Source: Doryteuthis pealeii
Lineage: Eukaryota > Mollusca > Cephalopoda > Myopsida > Loliginidae
Reading direction: 5' to 3'
Length of the DNA stretch: 64,000 nt
Assembly (NCBI GenBank): GCA_023376005.1
Contig: CM042157.1
Coordinates: forward strand, 27,120,832-27,184,831
Within the stretch, counting starts at the first letter, position 1, and every line of letters starts with the position of its first letter. A program made the position numbers and the translations under genes. Below the pieces are notes generated by a model, which saw only the letters and a program-made list of their open reading frames with translations, made no database searches and was not told the origin of the DNA. This document shows positions 1 to 10,445 of the stretch, piece by piece.

Positions 1-44
1 TATATATGAGCAAACAGAATATAGATAGTTATAAATATATATAG

Positions 45-400
45 AGGCGCATGGACTAGTGGTTAGAGTCGTGGAAAATGGACTCGTCGATTCGAGTTCA
101 ATTCCTGGACGGGGCTGTTGACATTTCACATAGCGCTAATACCCTTGGGAAAGGTATGAATCCATATATTCTCCCTCCAGCTATGGGTTAAATAGTAGGG
201 CAGACTGGACCCTTCAGCCTTGGTAGGTAACCAGTCTAGGAGAGGGATAACTCTGAATTCAGAATTCCTGATGTCGGTCGTTGATTGGGTTTGTGGCAAC
301 CCTTGATGCACCAATTCTTTCCTATCGACTGTGCCAAAAAAGTGTGGATGGTCCAACACAAGCCTTCACCACTATAAACAAATCACTGTGTGGACGTTCA
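45..400 (+). mobile_element. tRNA-derived SINE, family B
   Basis: The first 75 bases look like a tRNA head: an A-box-like stretch (TGGACTAGTGGTTAGAG, 53-69) and a B-box-like stretch (GAGTTCAATTCC, near 96). A body follows with the marker CTCCCTCCAGCTATGGGTTAA (first 20 bases matched), which recurs near 17700, 18040, 55080 and 55690. It has no coding capacity and would depend on LINE machinery. The 3' boundary near 400 is approximate. Confidence 0.75.
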
Positions 401-441
401 TTGTATGAACACTCATACGTCGAAATCGACGGAGAGTCCAT

Positions 442-444
<3 letters not shown>

Positions 445-486
<42 letters not shown>
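445..486. repeat. (TA)n microsatellite
   Basis: A pure TA tract directly after the family B SINE region. Confidence 0.95.
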
Positions 487-488
<2 letters not shown>

Positions 489-597
489 ATGGTTATATCT
501 AAGATACATAATAAAAGCCCGCTATAGATATACGAACGAATATTAAAACTTCAACTGGGACTTTCTGTTGAAGAGATTGTGTCATTTCTATTTTTAT

Positions 598-700
598 CAT
601 GCAGCTGCTCCTTTGCGGGGGTGGAGCTGCTTTCAGGATTTCTTCAAGACAGCACGCACCATCCTTGTACAGTTCCCATCTATGTTTTCCTCCAAGAAAC
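598..700 (-). pseudogene. LINE 3' coding fragment
   Basis: On the minus strand a short frame reads like the C-terminal part of a LINE reverse transcriptase (NIDGNCTRMVRAVLKKS) and then hits a stop. It matches the better-preserved copy at 26515-26935. It is about 100 bases and non-functional. The flanks at 487-597 and 701-790 are AT-rich with nothing recognisable. Confidence 0.55.
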
Positions 701-793
701 CCTAGTAAACACAGACTTTAGGTAAAAAGGGGCGGTGATTTGTTTCAGCAGTGATCCTGGATACTTTGTACGGTTTAATTGGTTGTCCGACTG

Positions 794-1372
794 TGTGTAT
801 CGGTCGAAATGCATGTTGCTTTTATGTGGATTCTGCCTCTTTGTCTTAATAGAATCGCTAAAAGCTCATTAATCAGTATATATATGAGATTGGAACTAAA
901 GTCTTATCAGATACAGACTCATATTTGTCTAAACAATAAATACCATATGTCGAGTTAGAAATATATAAACAAAATATCATTCGTCAGTGTCTCTAAAATG
1001 TTTCAATGTTTTATCAAATATTAAATATGTTTTATGTAAATGTTTGAATTATATATTTTATTTATTTTGTATCGGACAAAACTTTCGGTCCAATCCTATA
1101 TAACGGGTAGTTGGTGTGTATTGGTCGAAATGCATGTTGCTTTTATGTGGATTCTGCCTCTTTGTCTTGATAGAATCGCTAAAAGCTCATTAATCAGTAT
1201 ATATATATATGGTATTGGAATTAAAGTCTTATCCGATACAAACTCATAATAGTCTAAACAATAAAGACCACATGTAGAGTTAGAAATATATAAATAAAAT
1301 ATCATTCGTCAGTGTCTCTAAAATGTTTCAATGTTTTATTAGATATTAAATATTGAATATGTTTTATTTAAA
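794..1372. repeat. direct tandem duplication, about 321-bp period
   Basis: The block beginning GGTCGAAATGCATGTTGC occurs at 802 and again at 1123, and about 240 bases match closely. A further partial unit continues after the Helitron, from 2015. The second boundary (about 1340-1372) is interrupted by that Helitron, so the duplication is older than the insertion. Confidence 0.85.
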
Positions 1373-2014
1373 CTAGCAAATATATGCACCCTCCGGGTGC
1401 AAGTATTTAAGTTTTAATATAATAAAATATCATGTTAAATTAGAAAGGCTAATGAAACTGAATAAGAATTCAGATAAAAATATTGGGAACAGAGGGGGTA
1501 TAATCGAAAAATAGAACAGCTTTGAAACTAACTCTTCCATCATTTTCCATTACCCCCGTCTTTCATTGGTAAATTTTCCTAATTAAACTCTTTACTTAAA
1601 ATAGGAAGTAAAGGATAATATTACAGTTATTTCTTCTTCTTAATGAATTTCTTTTAAGATTTATCCCAGAGATTTTTGCTCATATTCAATAAAATAAAAC
1701 CAAACAATTAAAAAATCAATAATACTTAGCATATATTTATTAAAATCAATTTTTTAAGATCAATATGCAAATTAGCCTTCCCATTCACACTGTAAACTAC
1801 TATTTTGTTGTATATATAAATACAATTGCATGTTATTAATATGTAGATATGGTCAAGAGTCTTAATAATGTAAAACAATTTTATTAATAATTGAGGTTTA
1901 AATAAAAATAAAATCATGGAGAATGTGATGTAAATGATAAAGGGAATTGTGACTTGAGTAGTAACAGAGTTTCGGTTACAGACAGACAAACCCACAATCT
2001 CCATTATAATAAGA
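1373..2014 (-). mobile_element. non-autonomous Helitron, family 1, copy 1
   Basis: On the minus strand it begins TCTTATTATAATGGAGATTG and ends CTAG. A GC-rich hairpin (GCACCC-GGA-GGGTGC) lies nine bases before the CTAG. Flanks are A on the 5' side and T on the 3' side with no target duplication, as known for Helitrons. The 642 bases have no Rep or helicase coding, so it would depend on an autonomous partner. Related copies lie at 2513, 5066 and 6808. Confidence 0.9.
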
Positions 2015-2148
2015 TGTTTAAATTATATATTTTATTTATTTTGTATCAGACAAAACTTTCGGTCCATTCCTATATAACGGGCAGTTGGTGTGTATGTATT
2101 TCCGAATGAAACTACGAATATACAACAATTAACAACAAAGTAAATATA

Positions 2149-2400
2149 CAAAAAAGAGTAAAGACGACGGGACGGCCTAAAGTCGGTATCAGCCATGCAG
2201 CGAGGGAGTCTACCCCCTTTTCAATAGCGCTAGATGCTTGTTTTTAGCATCTGAGGTGGAGTACCACACCTACCATCATCTCCTTATTTTACCGCACACA
2301 TACCTGTGCTAGTCATAGCTGTGTTGGCGAGGACGGGTATCGAACTAGGAACCTTGTGGTTTCTAGCCGAACGCTCTACCGACTGAGCTAACCCGGCCCC
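2149..2400 (-). mobile_element. tRNA-derived SINE, family A
   Basis: On the minus strand it begins with a tRNA-like head: GGGTTAGCTCAGTCGGTAG (A box), then GGTTCCTAGTTCGATACCC (B box). A shared body ends in a T-rich tail. AAATATA flanks both ends (2142-2148 and 2401-2407), consistent with a target duplication. It lies inside the family 2 Helitron. Confidence 0.85.
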
Positions 2401-2512
2401 AAATATATATACACATTATATATCACTGGTTATTATTGGTTGTGCAAAATTTATGAAGATTTGATTTATATTTGAAGATATATAAAAATTAACATATATA
2501 TATATATATATA

Positions 2513-3145
2513 TCTTATTATAATGGAGATTGTGGGCTTGTCTGTCTGTAACCGAAACTACACAAGTCACAATTCCCTTTGTTATTTAACCACATTCTCC
2601 ATGATTTTATTTTTTATTTAAACCTCAATTATTAGTAAAATTGTTTTACATCATTAAGACTGTTAACAATATCTACATACTAACAACATGCAATTGTATT
2701 TATATATATAACAAAATAGTGGTTTACAGTGTGAACAGGAAGGCTAATTTGCATATTGATCTTAAAAATTTGATTTTAATAAATATATGCTTAGTATTAT
2801 TGATTTCTAATTGTTTGGTTTATCTTAATGAATATGAGCAAAAATCTCGGGGATAAATCTTAACAGAAATCTATTAACATAAAGAAATAACTGTAATTTT
2901 ATTCTTTTCTTCCTATTTTAACTAAATAGTTAAATTAGGGAAATTTACCACTGAAAGACGGGAGTAAGGGAAAATGGTGGAACAGTTAGTTTCAAAGTTG
3001 TTCTATTTTCCGATTATACCCCCTCTGTTCCAAATATTTTTTATCTGAATTCTTATTCAGTTTCATTAGCCTTTCTAATTTAACATGATATTTTATTATA
3101 TTAAAACTTAAATACTTGCACCCGGAGGGTGCAGATATTTGCTAG
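2513..3145 (+). mobile_element. non-autonomous Helitron, family 1, copy 2
   Basis: It starts TCTTATTATAATGGAGATTG after an A and ends with the hairpin GCACCC-GGA-GGGTGC, a short spacer and CTAG before a T. It lies in a (TA)n context and interrupts the family 2 element. No significant coding. Confidence 0.9.
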
Positions 3146-3266
3146 TATATATAAATGGCATTGAAATTCTACTTTCAAATGTCCAGTATTTTTTAAATCT
3201 CAAAAGTAAACAAATTAATACGCCAGGATTTTCTCTCGCTCTACCAAGGCGACGCTGGGTAGCCGC

Positions 3267-4218
3267 TCCCAGTCATAAATAAGTTCCACGTGACTTAGAT
3301 CAGCCAAGTCTACTCTATTTCTTCTCGCATCATTAAACTTAGTTTCTTATTTCTTCTGATTATTATTTAGTCTTTTTTTTTCTTTTATTTATTTAATTAT
3401 TTATTTTGTCAGCATCTTCTCTAACATGATTCTTGTGTCTCATCTCAATTTTCCCCAAATATCGACTTCTTTCATTCCTTGTTTGATTAAATTCAGACAA
3501 TTCTTTGATTTTTTCGCATTTTTTTATCAATATGGACTTCCGCACCTTTTAACATATTTCTCGCTGACTGTTTGTAAACAAAAACGCCAGATTTTTTAAA
3601 ACTTTAGATCTTCTGCATGTTCAGTACAAAAAAATTCATTTAAATCAATATCAAAAAGTTAATCAATTTTCTGTACATAGTGTATTTAATGTTTTTTTTA
3701 TTATTGGTTTCTTAGAAGAAACTGTTATAAGTCTTAAAATCGTAAATAATGTGGGTGTTTTAGTCTGTAACGACTTCACACAAAGCCTCCATTTTGATAA
3801 ATTTTTAGATAAATTTAATTGTTTAAAATGTATTAAAAATAAATTACTTAAATTAGTAATATTATTTAACTTCTTTCTTTTTTTTACTGATGTTCATTAT
3901 ACTTTTTGACTTAAAAATTTGACCTTAAATAATCAATTCAGTGTTACTACGTTTTTTTTTTCGTTACAAATAAAGTTTTTTTTATTTCACTTTGATATCT
4001 ATTAAGCTGAAATTCTTAAGACAAAGATTCAAGTAACTGAAGACAATGTTTAATGTGGAGAAATAGTTGACTGTCTAGAACATCGACCTTGTTTGTGGAT
4101 TTGATTACAGACTTGTACTGTCAGTGAAATATAAGCAACACATAAAATAGCATATACAAACACATTCACACATACACACACACATACACACACAGACACA
4201 TATATATATATATATATT
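3267..4218. other. AT-rich DNA without recognisable feature
   Basis: Poly-T-rich, AT-rich sequence with short reading frames only, ending in short CA and TA repeats near 4150-4218. I see no gene or mobile-element hallmark. Confidence 0.6.
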
Positions 4219-4587
4219 ATTATTTATATTTTTGCTTGAAGGCAATTATAAATGCATGTATCGTATAAAATTCGATAATTATAGAAAATAAACTTGACAA
4301 GTAAATCCCGCAAAGGATGGCTCGCTATGCAGAACACCGTACAGACTGTTTCGACTTTATTAAGTCTCTTCAGCGATGTATACTAACGACTCCCCTCCGA
4401 CAGGAATCGAAACCGGGACTTCACAGGCATAGTCAGAGACCATATCCGTTCGGCCGCCGGTACATAGCGAACAATCCCTGCGAAATTAACCTTGTCAAGG
4501 AAACTATTACACGCCCCTGCCATAGTAGGCAAGTAGACGTTTATTTAATAAACAAACCCGGCCGTTAGCTCTTCGGCGAAGTGAATA
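4219..4587 (-). mobile_element. SINE-like unit: tRNA-like head followed by hammerhead
   Basis: On the minus strand a tRNA-like head (about 4461-4393: GGATATGGTCTCTGACT, then GGTTTCGATTCC) is followed within about 15 bases by a hammerhead motif (4379-4334). The stretch 4219-4325 recurs as an arm of the adjoining palindrome. A tRNA head plus a self-cleaving motif without coding suggests a short retroposon. The family is not one I can name. Confidence 0.6.
4334..4379 (-). ncRNA. hammerhead ribozyme-like motif
   Basis: Minus strand: core CTGAAGA, stem II GACTT-AATA-AAGTC, core GAAA, stem III ACAG-T-CTGT, cleavage triplet GTA. Stem I is six pairs (ACATCG with CGGTGT, one G-T wobble). All conserved core positions are present. 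This is the type I permutation seen in Penelope-like elements and some short retroposons. Confidence 0.75.
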
Positions 4588-4869
4588 AGATTTTTGGATG
4601 TTTGTTTTTTAGAAGCAATGTTGAATAAATTATTATTTATATTTTTGCTTGAAGGCAATTATAAATGCATGTATCGTATAAAATTCGATAATTATAGAAA
4701 ATAAACTTGACAAGTAAATCCCGCAAAGGATGGCTCGCTTTTACTTGTCAAGTTTATTTTCTATAATTATCGAATTTTATACGATACATGCATTTATAAT
4801 TGCCTTCAAGCAAAAATATAAATAATAATTTATTCAACATTGCTTCTAAAAAACAAACATCCAAAAATC

Positions 4870-4872
<3 letters not shown>
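4588..4872. repeat. large near-perfect palindrome
   Basis: Two arms of about 130 bases (4588-4717 and 4740-4872) are reverse complements around a roughly 22-base loop. Part of the arm is also present directly at 4219-4325, so the sequence occurs three times, once inverted. (TA)n and (TG)n follow at once. Confidence 0.9.

Positions 4873-4941
<69 letters not shown>
4872..4941. repeat. (TA)n-(TG)n compound microsatellite
   Basis: TA repeat running into a TG repeat at the end of the palindrome. Confidence 0.95.
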
Positions 4942-4945
<4 letters not shown>

Positions 4946-5018
4946 AACAACAGATTTTTAAAATCCGATAGAATAGAAAAATATAAATGGAAAAGGGATA
5001 AACTAACACAAACAAATG

Positions 5019-5019
<1 letters not shown>

Positions 5020-5065
<46 letters not shown>
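5020..5065. repeat. (TA)n microsatellite
   Basis: Pure TA tract abutting the 3' end of Helitron copy 3. Confidence 0.95.
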
Positions 5066-5069
<4 letters not shown>

Positions 5070-5692
5070 CAAATATATGCACCCTCCGGGTGCAAGTATT
5101 TAAGTTTTAATGTAATAAAATATTATATTAAATTAGAAAGGCTAATAAAACTAAATAAGAATGCAGATAAAAAGATTTGAAACAGAGGTGGGTATAATCG
5201 AAAATTAGAACAACTGAACTTACTCTTCCATCACTCTCGTTTTTCATTGTTATTTTTTCTAATTTAAGTATTTAGTTAAAATAGGAAGTAAAGAATAAAA
5301 TGACAGTTATTTTTTCTTGTTAATGGATTTCATTTAAAATTCATCGAAGAGATTTTTGCTTATATTCATTAAAATAAAACCAAACAATTAGAAACCAATA
5401 ATACTAAGCACATATTTATTAAAATCACATTTTTAATATCAATATGCAAATTAGCCTTCCCATTCACACTGTAAACCGCTATTTTGTTGTATATATAAAT
5501 ATAATTGCATTTTGTTAGAATGTAGATATGGTTAATAGTATTAATAATGTAAAACAATTTTATTAATAATTGAGGTTTAAATAAAAATAAAATCATTGAG
5601 AATGTGATGTCATTAACTAAGGGAATTATGACTTGAGTAGTGATATAGTTTCTGTTACAGACAGAAAAACACACAATCTCCATTATAATAAG

Positions 5693-5693
<1 letters not shown>
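5066..5693 (-). mobile_element. non-autonomous Helitron, family 1, copy 3
   Basis: Minus strand: starts TCTTATTATAATGGAGATTG, carries the terminal GCACCC/GGGTGC hairpin and ends CTAA, which still fits the CTRR rule, before a T. Inserted in (TA)n. Confidence 0.88.
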
Positions 5694-5737
<44 letters not shown>

Positions 5738-5759
5738 AATATATATTTATATATATACA

Positions 5760-5940
5760 TTTTGGGAGAATATGTGCTTAATTGAAGTCGTACCTAATTT
5801 TGGAAATTAATTAATTGATAATTAAGGAATTAGGCGGGCATACCTATTCAAATGTAAGGCTAAACAAATCGAGAAAAATCAATTTCTCTATGTACATTTC
5901 AGCCTGTTAGGCCTCATAAGCAGAAGACAGATTGACGTGC
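5760..5940 (-). mobile_element. 5'-truncated SINE, family C
   Basis: Reverse-complement relative of 59491-59730. It shares the tail motif CAAAATTAGGTATGACTT (diverged here), the segment TAGCCTTACA, and a degenerate hammerhead at about 5885-5925 with GAAA, the palindrome ATGTACAT and a stem II, but with CTTATGA in place of CTGATGA. The tRNA head is missing. Confidence 0.6.
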
Positions 5941-5977
5941 CGTTATACATTTGAATATTCAAAAAATTATTTTTTAT

Positions 5978-6222
5978 ATCATCATCATCATCGTCATCAT
6001 GTCGTGCAATTAGCACAGATATCCATGACTATCTCTCGTCAAACTTCTCTATCATTTCATTGTCCCGGGAAGGTCCTCCATGCAGCATCCAGTATCCTCA
6101 CGGTGTTGGTCAATGTAGGTCCTTGGTGGGCGGCCCATACTAGCACGCCCATGTGTTGGTTTCCACAGGAGAACGTCGCTTATGATCTCGTCCTTGCTTC
6201 TCCAGCATTGTCCAGGATGCCT
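5978..6222 (-). pseudogene. LINE reverse transcriptase C-terminal remnant
   Basis: On the minus strand it encodes the conserved LINE tail segment with HPGQCWRSKDE, VLLWKPTHG and MGRPPRTYIDQ. The same segment is at 26515-26935 and, shortened, at 41290-41365. In longer family members this region follows the RT domain. It is frame-disrupted and short. Confidence 0.7.
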
Positions 6223-6452
6223 TGTCCGCAAAGACAATTAATTAATTGTTCTGATCGTGTTGACACTTCGGAGTTTTCATCTGAAGGATATTACCACTTC
6301 GTTCAGGATTCGAACTCTGGTCATCATTTCCAATTTCTACGTCGATAACTGTTACAATAAACCACGCCTTTTCCAGCTTCCGTATCTTTAGACATTTAAT
6401 TATTTGTATTATCTGCGTTATTCGGACTATTGTCCCCATCTTCATTGTTATT

Positions 6453-6495
6453 TGTACAACGTTTCGGCCGATATGCCCACCGGCCTTCTTCAGGT
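6453..6495 (-). ncRNA. hammerhead-like motif in a SINE-like repeat
   Basis: Minus strand: CTGAAGA, stem II GGCCG/CGGCC, GAAA, then palindromic ACGT as stem III. Stem I is only about three clear pairs. A B-box-like GAGTTCAATCC lies upstream on the same strand near 6690, so the repeat may be another tRNA-headed unit. Related, more decayed sequences occur near 18780-18960 and 44150-44230. Confidence 0.5.
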
Positions 6496-6767
6496 ATTTC
6501 TTATCGGACTCGAGAACCTTCTCGGACTCGGGAATCTTCTTTTCGAACTCGGGAGCTTTCTTGTCCTAATCGGGAGCCATCACGGAACTTTGAACCTAAC
6601 CCTTTATTCAGTCCACGAGGGTATCCTGTTCTCATTCCGCTAACCATAGCTGGGGTAGGAGTTGTGTTAATTATTTTTCTAACTGCCTCTACTCAGGATT
6701 GAACTCAGGATCCAGAGATAACTGTCACTTAGAACTGTCTTTTAATTATTTAAAAAAAATAGTATTT

Positions 6768-6807
<40 letters not shown>

Positions 6808-6808
<1 letters not shown>

Positions 6809-7331
6809 CTTATTATAATGGAGATTGTGTGTTTTTCTGTCTGTAACCGAAACTATATTACTACTCAAGACACAATTCCCTTAATCATTTACGTCACATT
6901 CTCCATGATTCTATTTCTATTTAAACCGCAATTAATAATAAAACTGTTTGACATTATTAATACTGTTGGCCTTACCTAAATACTAATAACATGCAATTGT
7001 ATTTATATATACAACAAAATACCAGTTTTCAGTGTAAACGTAAAGCTAATTTGCATATTGATATTAAAAAAACTGATTTTAATAAAAATGTGCTTGGTAT
7101 TATTGATTTCTAATTGTTTGGTTTTATCTTAAAAAAGGAAAATTTAGCATTGAAAAACGGAAGTGATGAAAGAGTAAGTTTCAGTTGTTCTATTTTCCGA
7201 TTATACCCCCTCCGTTTAAAATCTTTTTATTTGAATTCTTAATTAGTTTCATTTGCCTTTCTGATTTAATTTGATATTTCATTACATTTAAACTTAAATA
7301 CTTGCACTCGGAGGGTGCATATATTTGCTAG
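6808..7331 (+). mobile_element. non-autonomous Helitron, family 1, copy 4
   Basis: TCTTATTATAATGGAGATTG start after A; terminal hairpin (GCACTC-GGA-GGGTGC, one mismatch) and CTAG before T. At 524 bases it is internally shorter than copies 1-3. A (TA)n tract lies upstream. Confidence 0.88.
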
Positions 7332-7788
7332 TACCAATAATTAATTATTCTGATCGTGTTGTCACTCCGTTTTTTTTTTTTTCATCGGAGTAATATTTAT
7401 GACGTTCATATTCTATCACAATCCAAGCGCTCGACTATTTCCTTTTTCTATTGTTAGAATTTGACGTTTAATAAATCAGATTTGACACAGCGTTGATATA
7501 ATACAGCTATAAGATTTTCTAAGATCATTGATTTTCCTCGGGTAGTCGCAGAGAATGTTATAAAAGAATAACTCGATTCGGGGCCCCGGCTGGAAATGTT
7601 TACTTCATTTAAGACGCTGCATGGGAAGGGAAATTTGAACCCAAACTGGAGACGACGTTTCTGATTCAGTAAAAAAAAACAAAAAAAAAAAAAAAAACAA
7701 ATCCATTTTGTCTGACCGTCTAACAATTGCGCGAATTAGTTTCGAACATCCATTCTGTCTGACTGCCCACTTAGGAAAATTGCTCTCT
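7332..7788. other. unassigned sequence
   Basis: Contains a T-rich and an A-rich homopolymer and repeat fragments; AACACGATCAG-type sequence is shared with 6250 in reverse. Short frames here give low-complexity proteins. No gene is supported. Confidence 0.5.
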
Positions 7789-7800
7789 TTACAATGCAAT

Positions 7801-8063
7801 GCAGGGGCCAGGTTAGCTCAGTCGGTAGAGCGTTCGGCTAGAAACCACAAGGTTCCTAGTTCGATACTGGCCCTCGCCAACTCAGCGAATGAGTAGCACA
7901 GGGATCTGTGCGGTAAAGTGAGGAGCTGATGGTAGGTGTGACGCTCCACCTCAGATGCTAAAAACAATCTCCTTGATCTCGCTCTATTGAAAAGGGGATA
8001 GACTCCCTCGCTGTCTGGCTGATACCGACATTAGGCCGCCCCGACGACTTTACTTTTACTTAC
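7801..8063 (+). mobile_element. tRNA-derived SINE, family A, with exact 12-bp target duplication
   Basis: Head GTTAGCTCAGTCGGTAGAGC and B box AGTTCGATACTGG, then the common body (GATCTGTGCGGTAAAGTG, GGTGTGACGCTCCACCTCAG) and a T-rich end. TTACAATGCAAT is repeated exactly at 7789-7800 and 8064-8075, which defines both ends and shows LINE-type integration. Confidence 0.95.
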
Positions 8064-8158
8064 TTACAATGCAATAAGTAAATTGGTGGACAAATGTATA
8101 GAATATGAAAGTTGAATGTCAGGAGAGGGTAATCTGAACATTAGCAACATAAATGAGA

Positions 8159-8471
8159 ATAACCTCCCTTTGTTTTTTTTCACTTTGAGGAAGCCGTCTG
8201 TTTTGGTCGGCCATTTTCATTTCACCGTAAATCTACACTGAAAATATGAATTTGTTCGAATCAATACAACTGAATGTTTTTACACGAAAATATCATAAAA
8301 CGTGTTCTTAATTGTGCTTGGGCATTATTTGAAATGAACTTAATTGTTATTAAGAACACATTTTATGATATTTTCGTGTTAAAACATGCAATTGTATTCA
8401 TTACAGTGAAATGAAAATGGCCAGCCAAAATAGACGGCTTCCTCAAAGTGAAAGAAACAAGGAGAGGTTAC
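8159..8471. repeat. fold-back (inverted repeat) element
   Basis: The left arm (about 8159-8310, with CACTTTGAGGAAGCCGTCT) is matched in reverse by 8350-8471. Arms have diverged by small indels. No coding seen. Confidence 0.8.
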
Positions 8472-8490
8472 TTCATTTATGTAGCTAATA

Positions 8491-9331
8491 TGTTGCATAA
8501 TTATATGATATCGTGGGGCTTTTGACAATCCCTGTAGCGGGAGCTCTGGGGGAATGGAAATATACCAGTGACGGTTATTGACCCCAGCTGACCCCAATGG
8601 CGGGAATATCGCAAGCCACGTGGGATTTAGTTAGTCAGTTGATAGCCAGATCCCGGATGAAACAGACATTTTTTCACCCCGGCTGTCAGCTCCGCGTGGT
8701 GAGTTCGGAAACGACAAATAAACTTTGAAAAGCAATAAACCTTATTAATTGATTAGGCATGCCCGTAGTTAGAAAATGAATATACCAACAATAGAAGACA
8801 GAAGCAACAGGTAAAGAGAAATCAGACTCAATTTTGAATAACTATCTTCAAAACTCCCGAAACTCAGCAGATCACATGTCTCTCTAATCGAATGAGAATC
8901 TCTTTCCAGATTCACATGGGATTAAGGCTTGTCAATTTAAACTCTCGGTGATTTTCCATCAACTTATCGTTAAATTTAAATTCTAAACGTCATTAGAAAA
9001 ATGATAGACAATATAGCTGTTGCATAATATATGTGGTAGCATAGGTTATTGGCACACCTTGTAGGAGAATTTTGCGGGGGGGGCACTGTTTTCATATCAT
9101 GGGACGGAAAACTACTGGACAGTTGAAATCTCGCACTTCACGTGATTTTGACTTAGTTAAGGCAGTTGACAGTCAAACCCCGAATGGAATAGGCGTGTTC
9201 CATCCCGGCTGTCAGCTCCGCGCGGTGACTTACAAAAGACAAATAAAACTTTGAAAAGCAATACATCTTATTGATTAATTAAGCATGCCCTTAGTTAGAA
9301 AATGAAGAACAATCAAGAGAAGAAAGAAGCA
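8491..9331 (+). repeat. pair of LTR-like direct repeats
   Basis: Two related copies begin TGTTGCATAAT (8491 and 9018), share CCCGGCTGTCAGCTCCGCG and CTTTGAAAAGCAATA, and end near AAGCAACA. TG...CA ends suggest solo or tandem LTRs of one family, diverged. About 200 bases lie between them, too little for an internal region. Confidence 0.55.
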
Positions 9332-9348
9332 ACAGGTAAAGAGAAACC

Positions 9349-9456
9349 AGACTAGACGTAGTCATCATGGCCGAAGAAAGAAAGAAAGAAAGAAGTGAAT
9401 ATTCAACATGGCGACTCGGCAAAGTAGAAAGAGAAGTAACAACCAAGTAAGTTATG

Positions 9457-9516
<60 letters not shown>

Positions 9517-9790
9517 ACTTTCTCTTTCTCTTTCTCTCTCTTTCTCTCTCTCTCTCTCTTTGTTACAAGAACTCATTGTTTATATACACACTGGGGAAGT
9601 CTTTTTTTGTATTGGTGACCGTCACTTTTTATTGTATTAACTTTACTTAATAACTTTAGAGCTTTAATTGCTGGTCCACCCAATAACGAAACCAGACTAG
9701 ACGTAGACATCATGGCCGAAGAAAGAAAGAAAGAAAGAAGTGAATATTCAACATGGCGACTTGGAGAGAACAGCAAGTAAATTCTTTGTG
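9349..9790 (+). repeat. duplicated segment with (TCTG)n/(TC)n tract
   Basis: ACCAGACTAGACGTAG...ATGGCGACT occurs at 9349-9425 and 9689-9763, separated by a TCTG/TC microsatellite (about 9460-9570). The same block follows an LTR-like repeat, so it may be an old internal region. No usable frame. Confidence 0.6.
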
Positions 9791-9904
9791 TCTGTCTAAA
9801 TGTCTCTCTGATGTCTCTAATACTCTCTTCTCTCTCTATCATAAGAACTCTGGTTATGTACCCGATGAGAAAAGGGATACATAAAAAAATGATCAGATTA
9901 GCCA

Positions 9905-10114
9905 GGGAAATATGGCACCTGATGAAATACACCCTGAAAGTTTTAAGTACTTATCATCAAATGAAAACTTTATCAATATAATGAGTAAATTGTTTGAAAC
10001 ATGTATAGAAAAAATGATTAGAAATCACATACTGAATCTAATTTCTTTTCTTTCTTTCCTTCTTTTCATTAAGTTTGATAGAAATAAATTAGCCTTATCA
10101 TTTCCACATTCTCA

Positions 10115-10211
<97 letters not shown>

Positions 10212-10445
10212 CTTTCCCCTTCTCTTTTTCTTATATTTTTGTGTAATATGTCATTGTTCTTCCCTTTATAATAAAAACAGAAGTATCCATTATTCAGCTG
10301 AGGTGACAACACTCATAAGAAATAAGAATTTGGTGGATAAGCTACACCAGATAATCAGGATTTACATTTTTGCATTTCATCTTGGATGATTTGTACGGTC
10401 TAATTTTAACCAGACAGCATTGTAAGATGATAACAGTCGTATAAT
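9905..10445 (+). pseudogene. LINE fragment with embedded (TC)n tract
   Basis: The frame at 9912 contains an RT-like stretch (LFETCIEKMIRNHILNL) resembling the N-terminal RT region of LINEs. It then runs into (TC)n-(TATC)n (10116-10213) and a 3' segment (AATAAAAACAGAA... GCATTTCATCTTG) shared with 31300 and 36340. Non-functional. Confidence 0.6.

Larger units (their letters stand above)
2067..3266 (+). mobile_element. Helitron-like element, family 2, carrying nested insertions
   Basis: The outer pieces (about 2067-2148, 2408-2512 and 3146-3266) match the intact 402-bp element at 38014-38415: the GTGTGTATG start, the GAAGATTTGA segment, and the terminal hairpin GGCGACGCTGGGTAGCCGC. A SINE and a family 1 Helitron sit inside. 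The terminal CTAG is mutated to CCAG. The 5' boundary is approximate. Confidence 0.65.

Noticed and set aside
9408..9475. Small exon (ATGGCGACTCGG...) with donor-like GTAAGT
   Set aside because: The segment is a duplicated repeat also found at 9750, with no supporting second exon.
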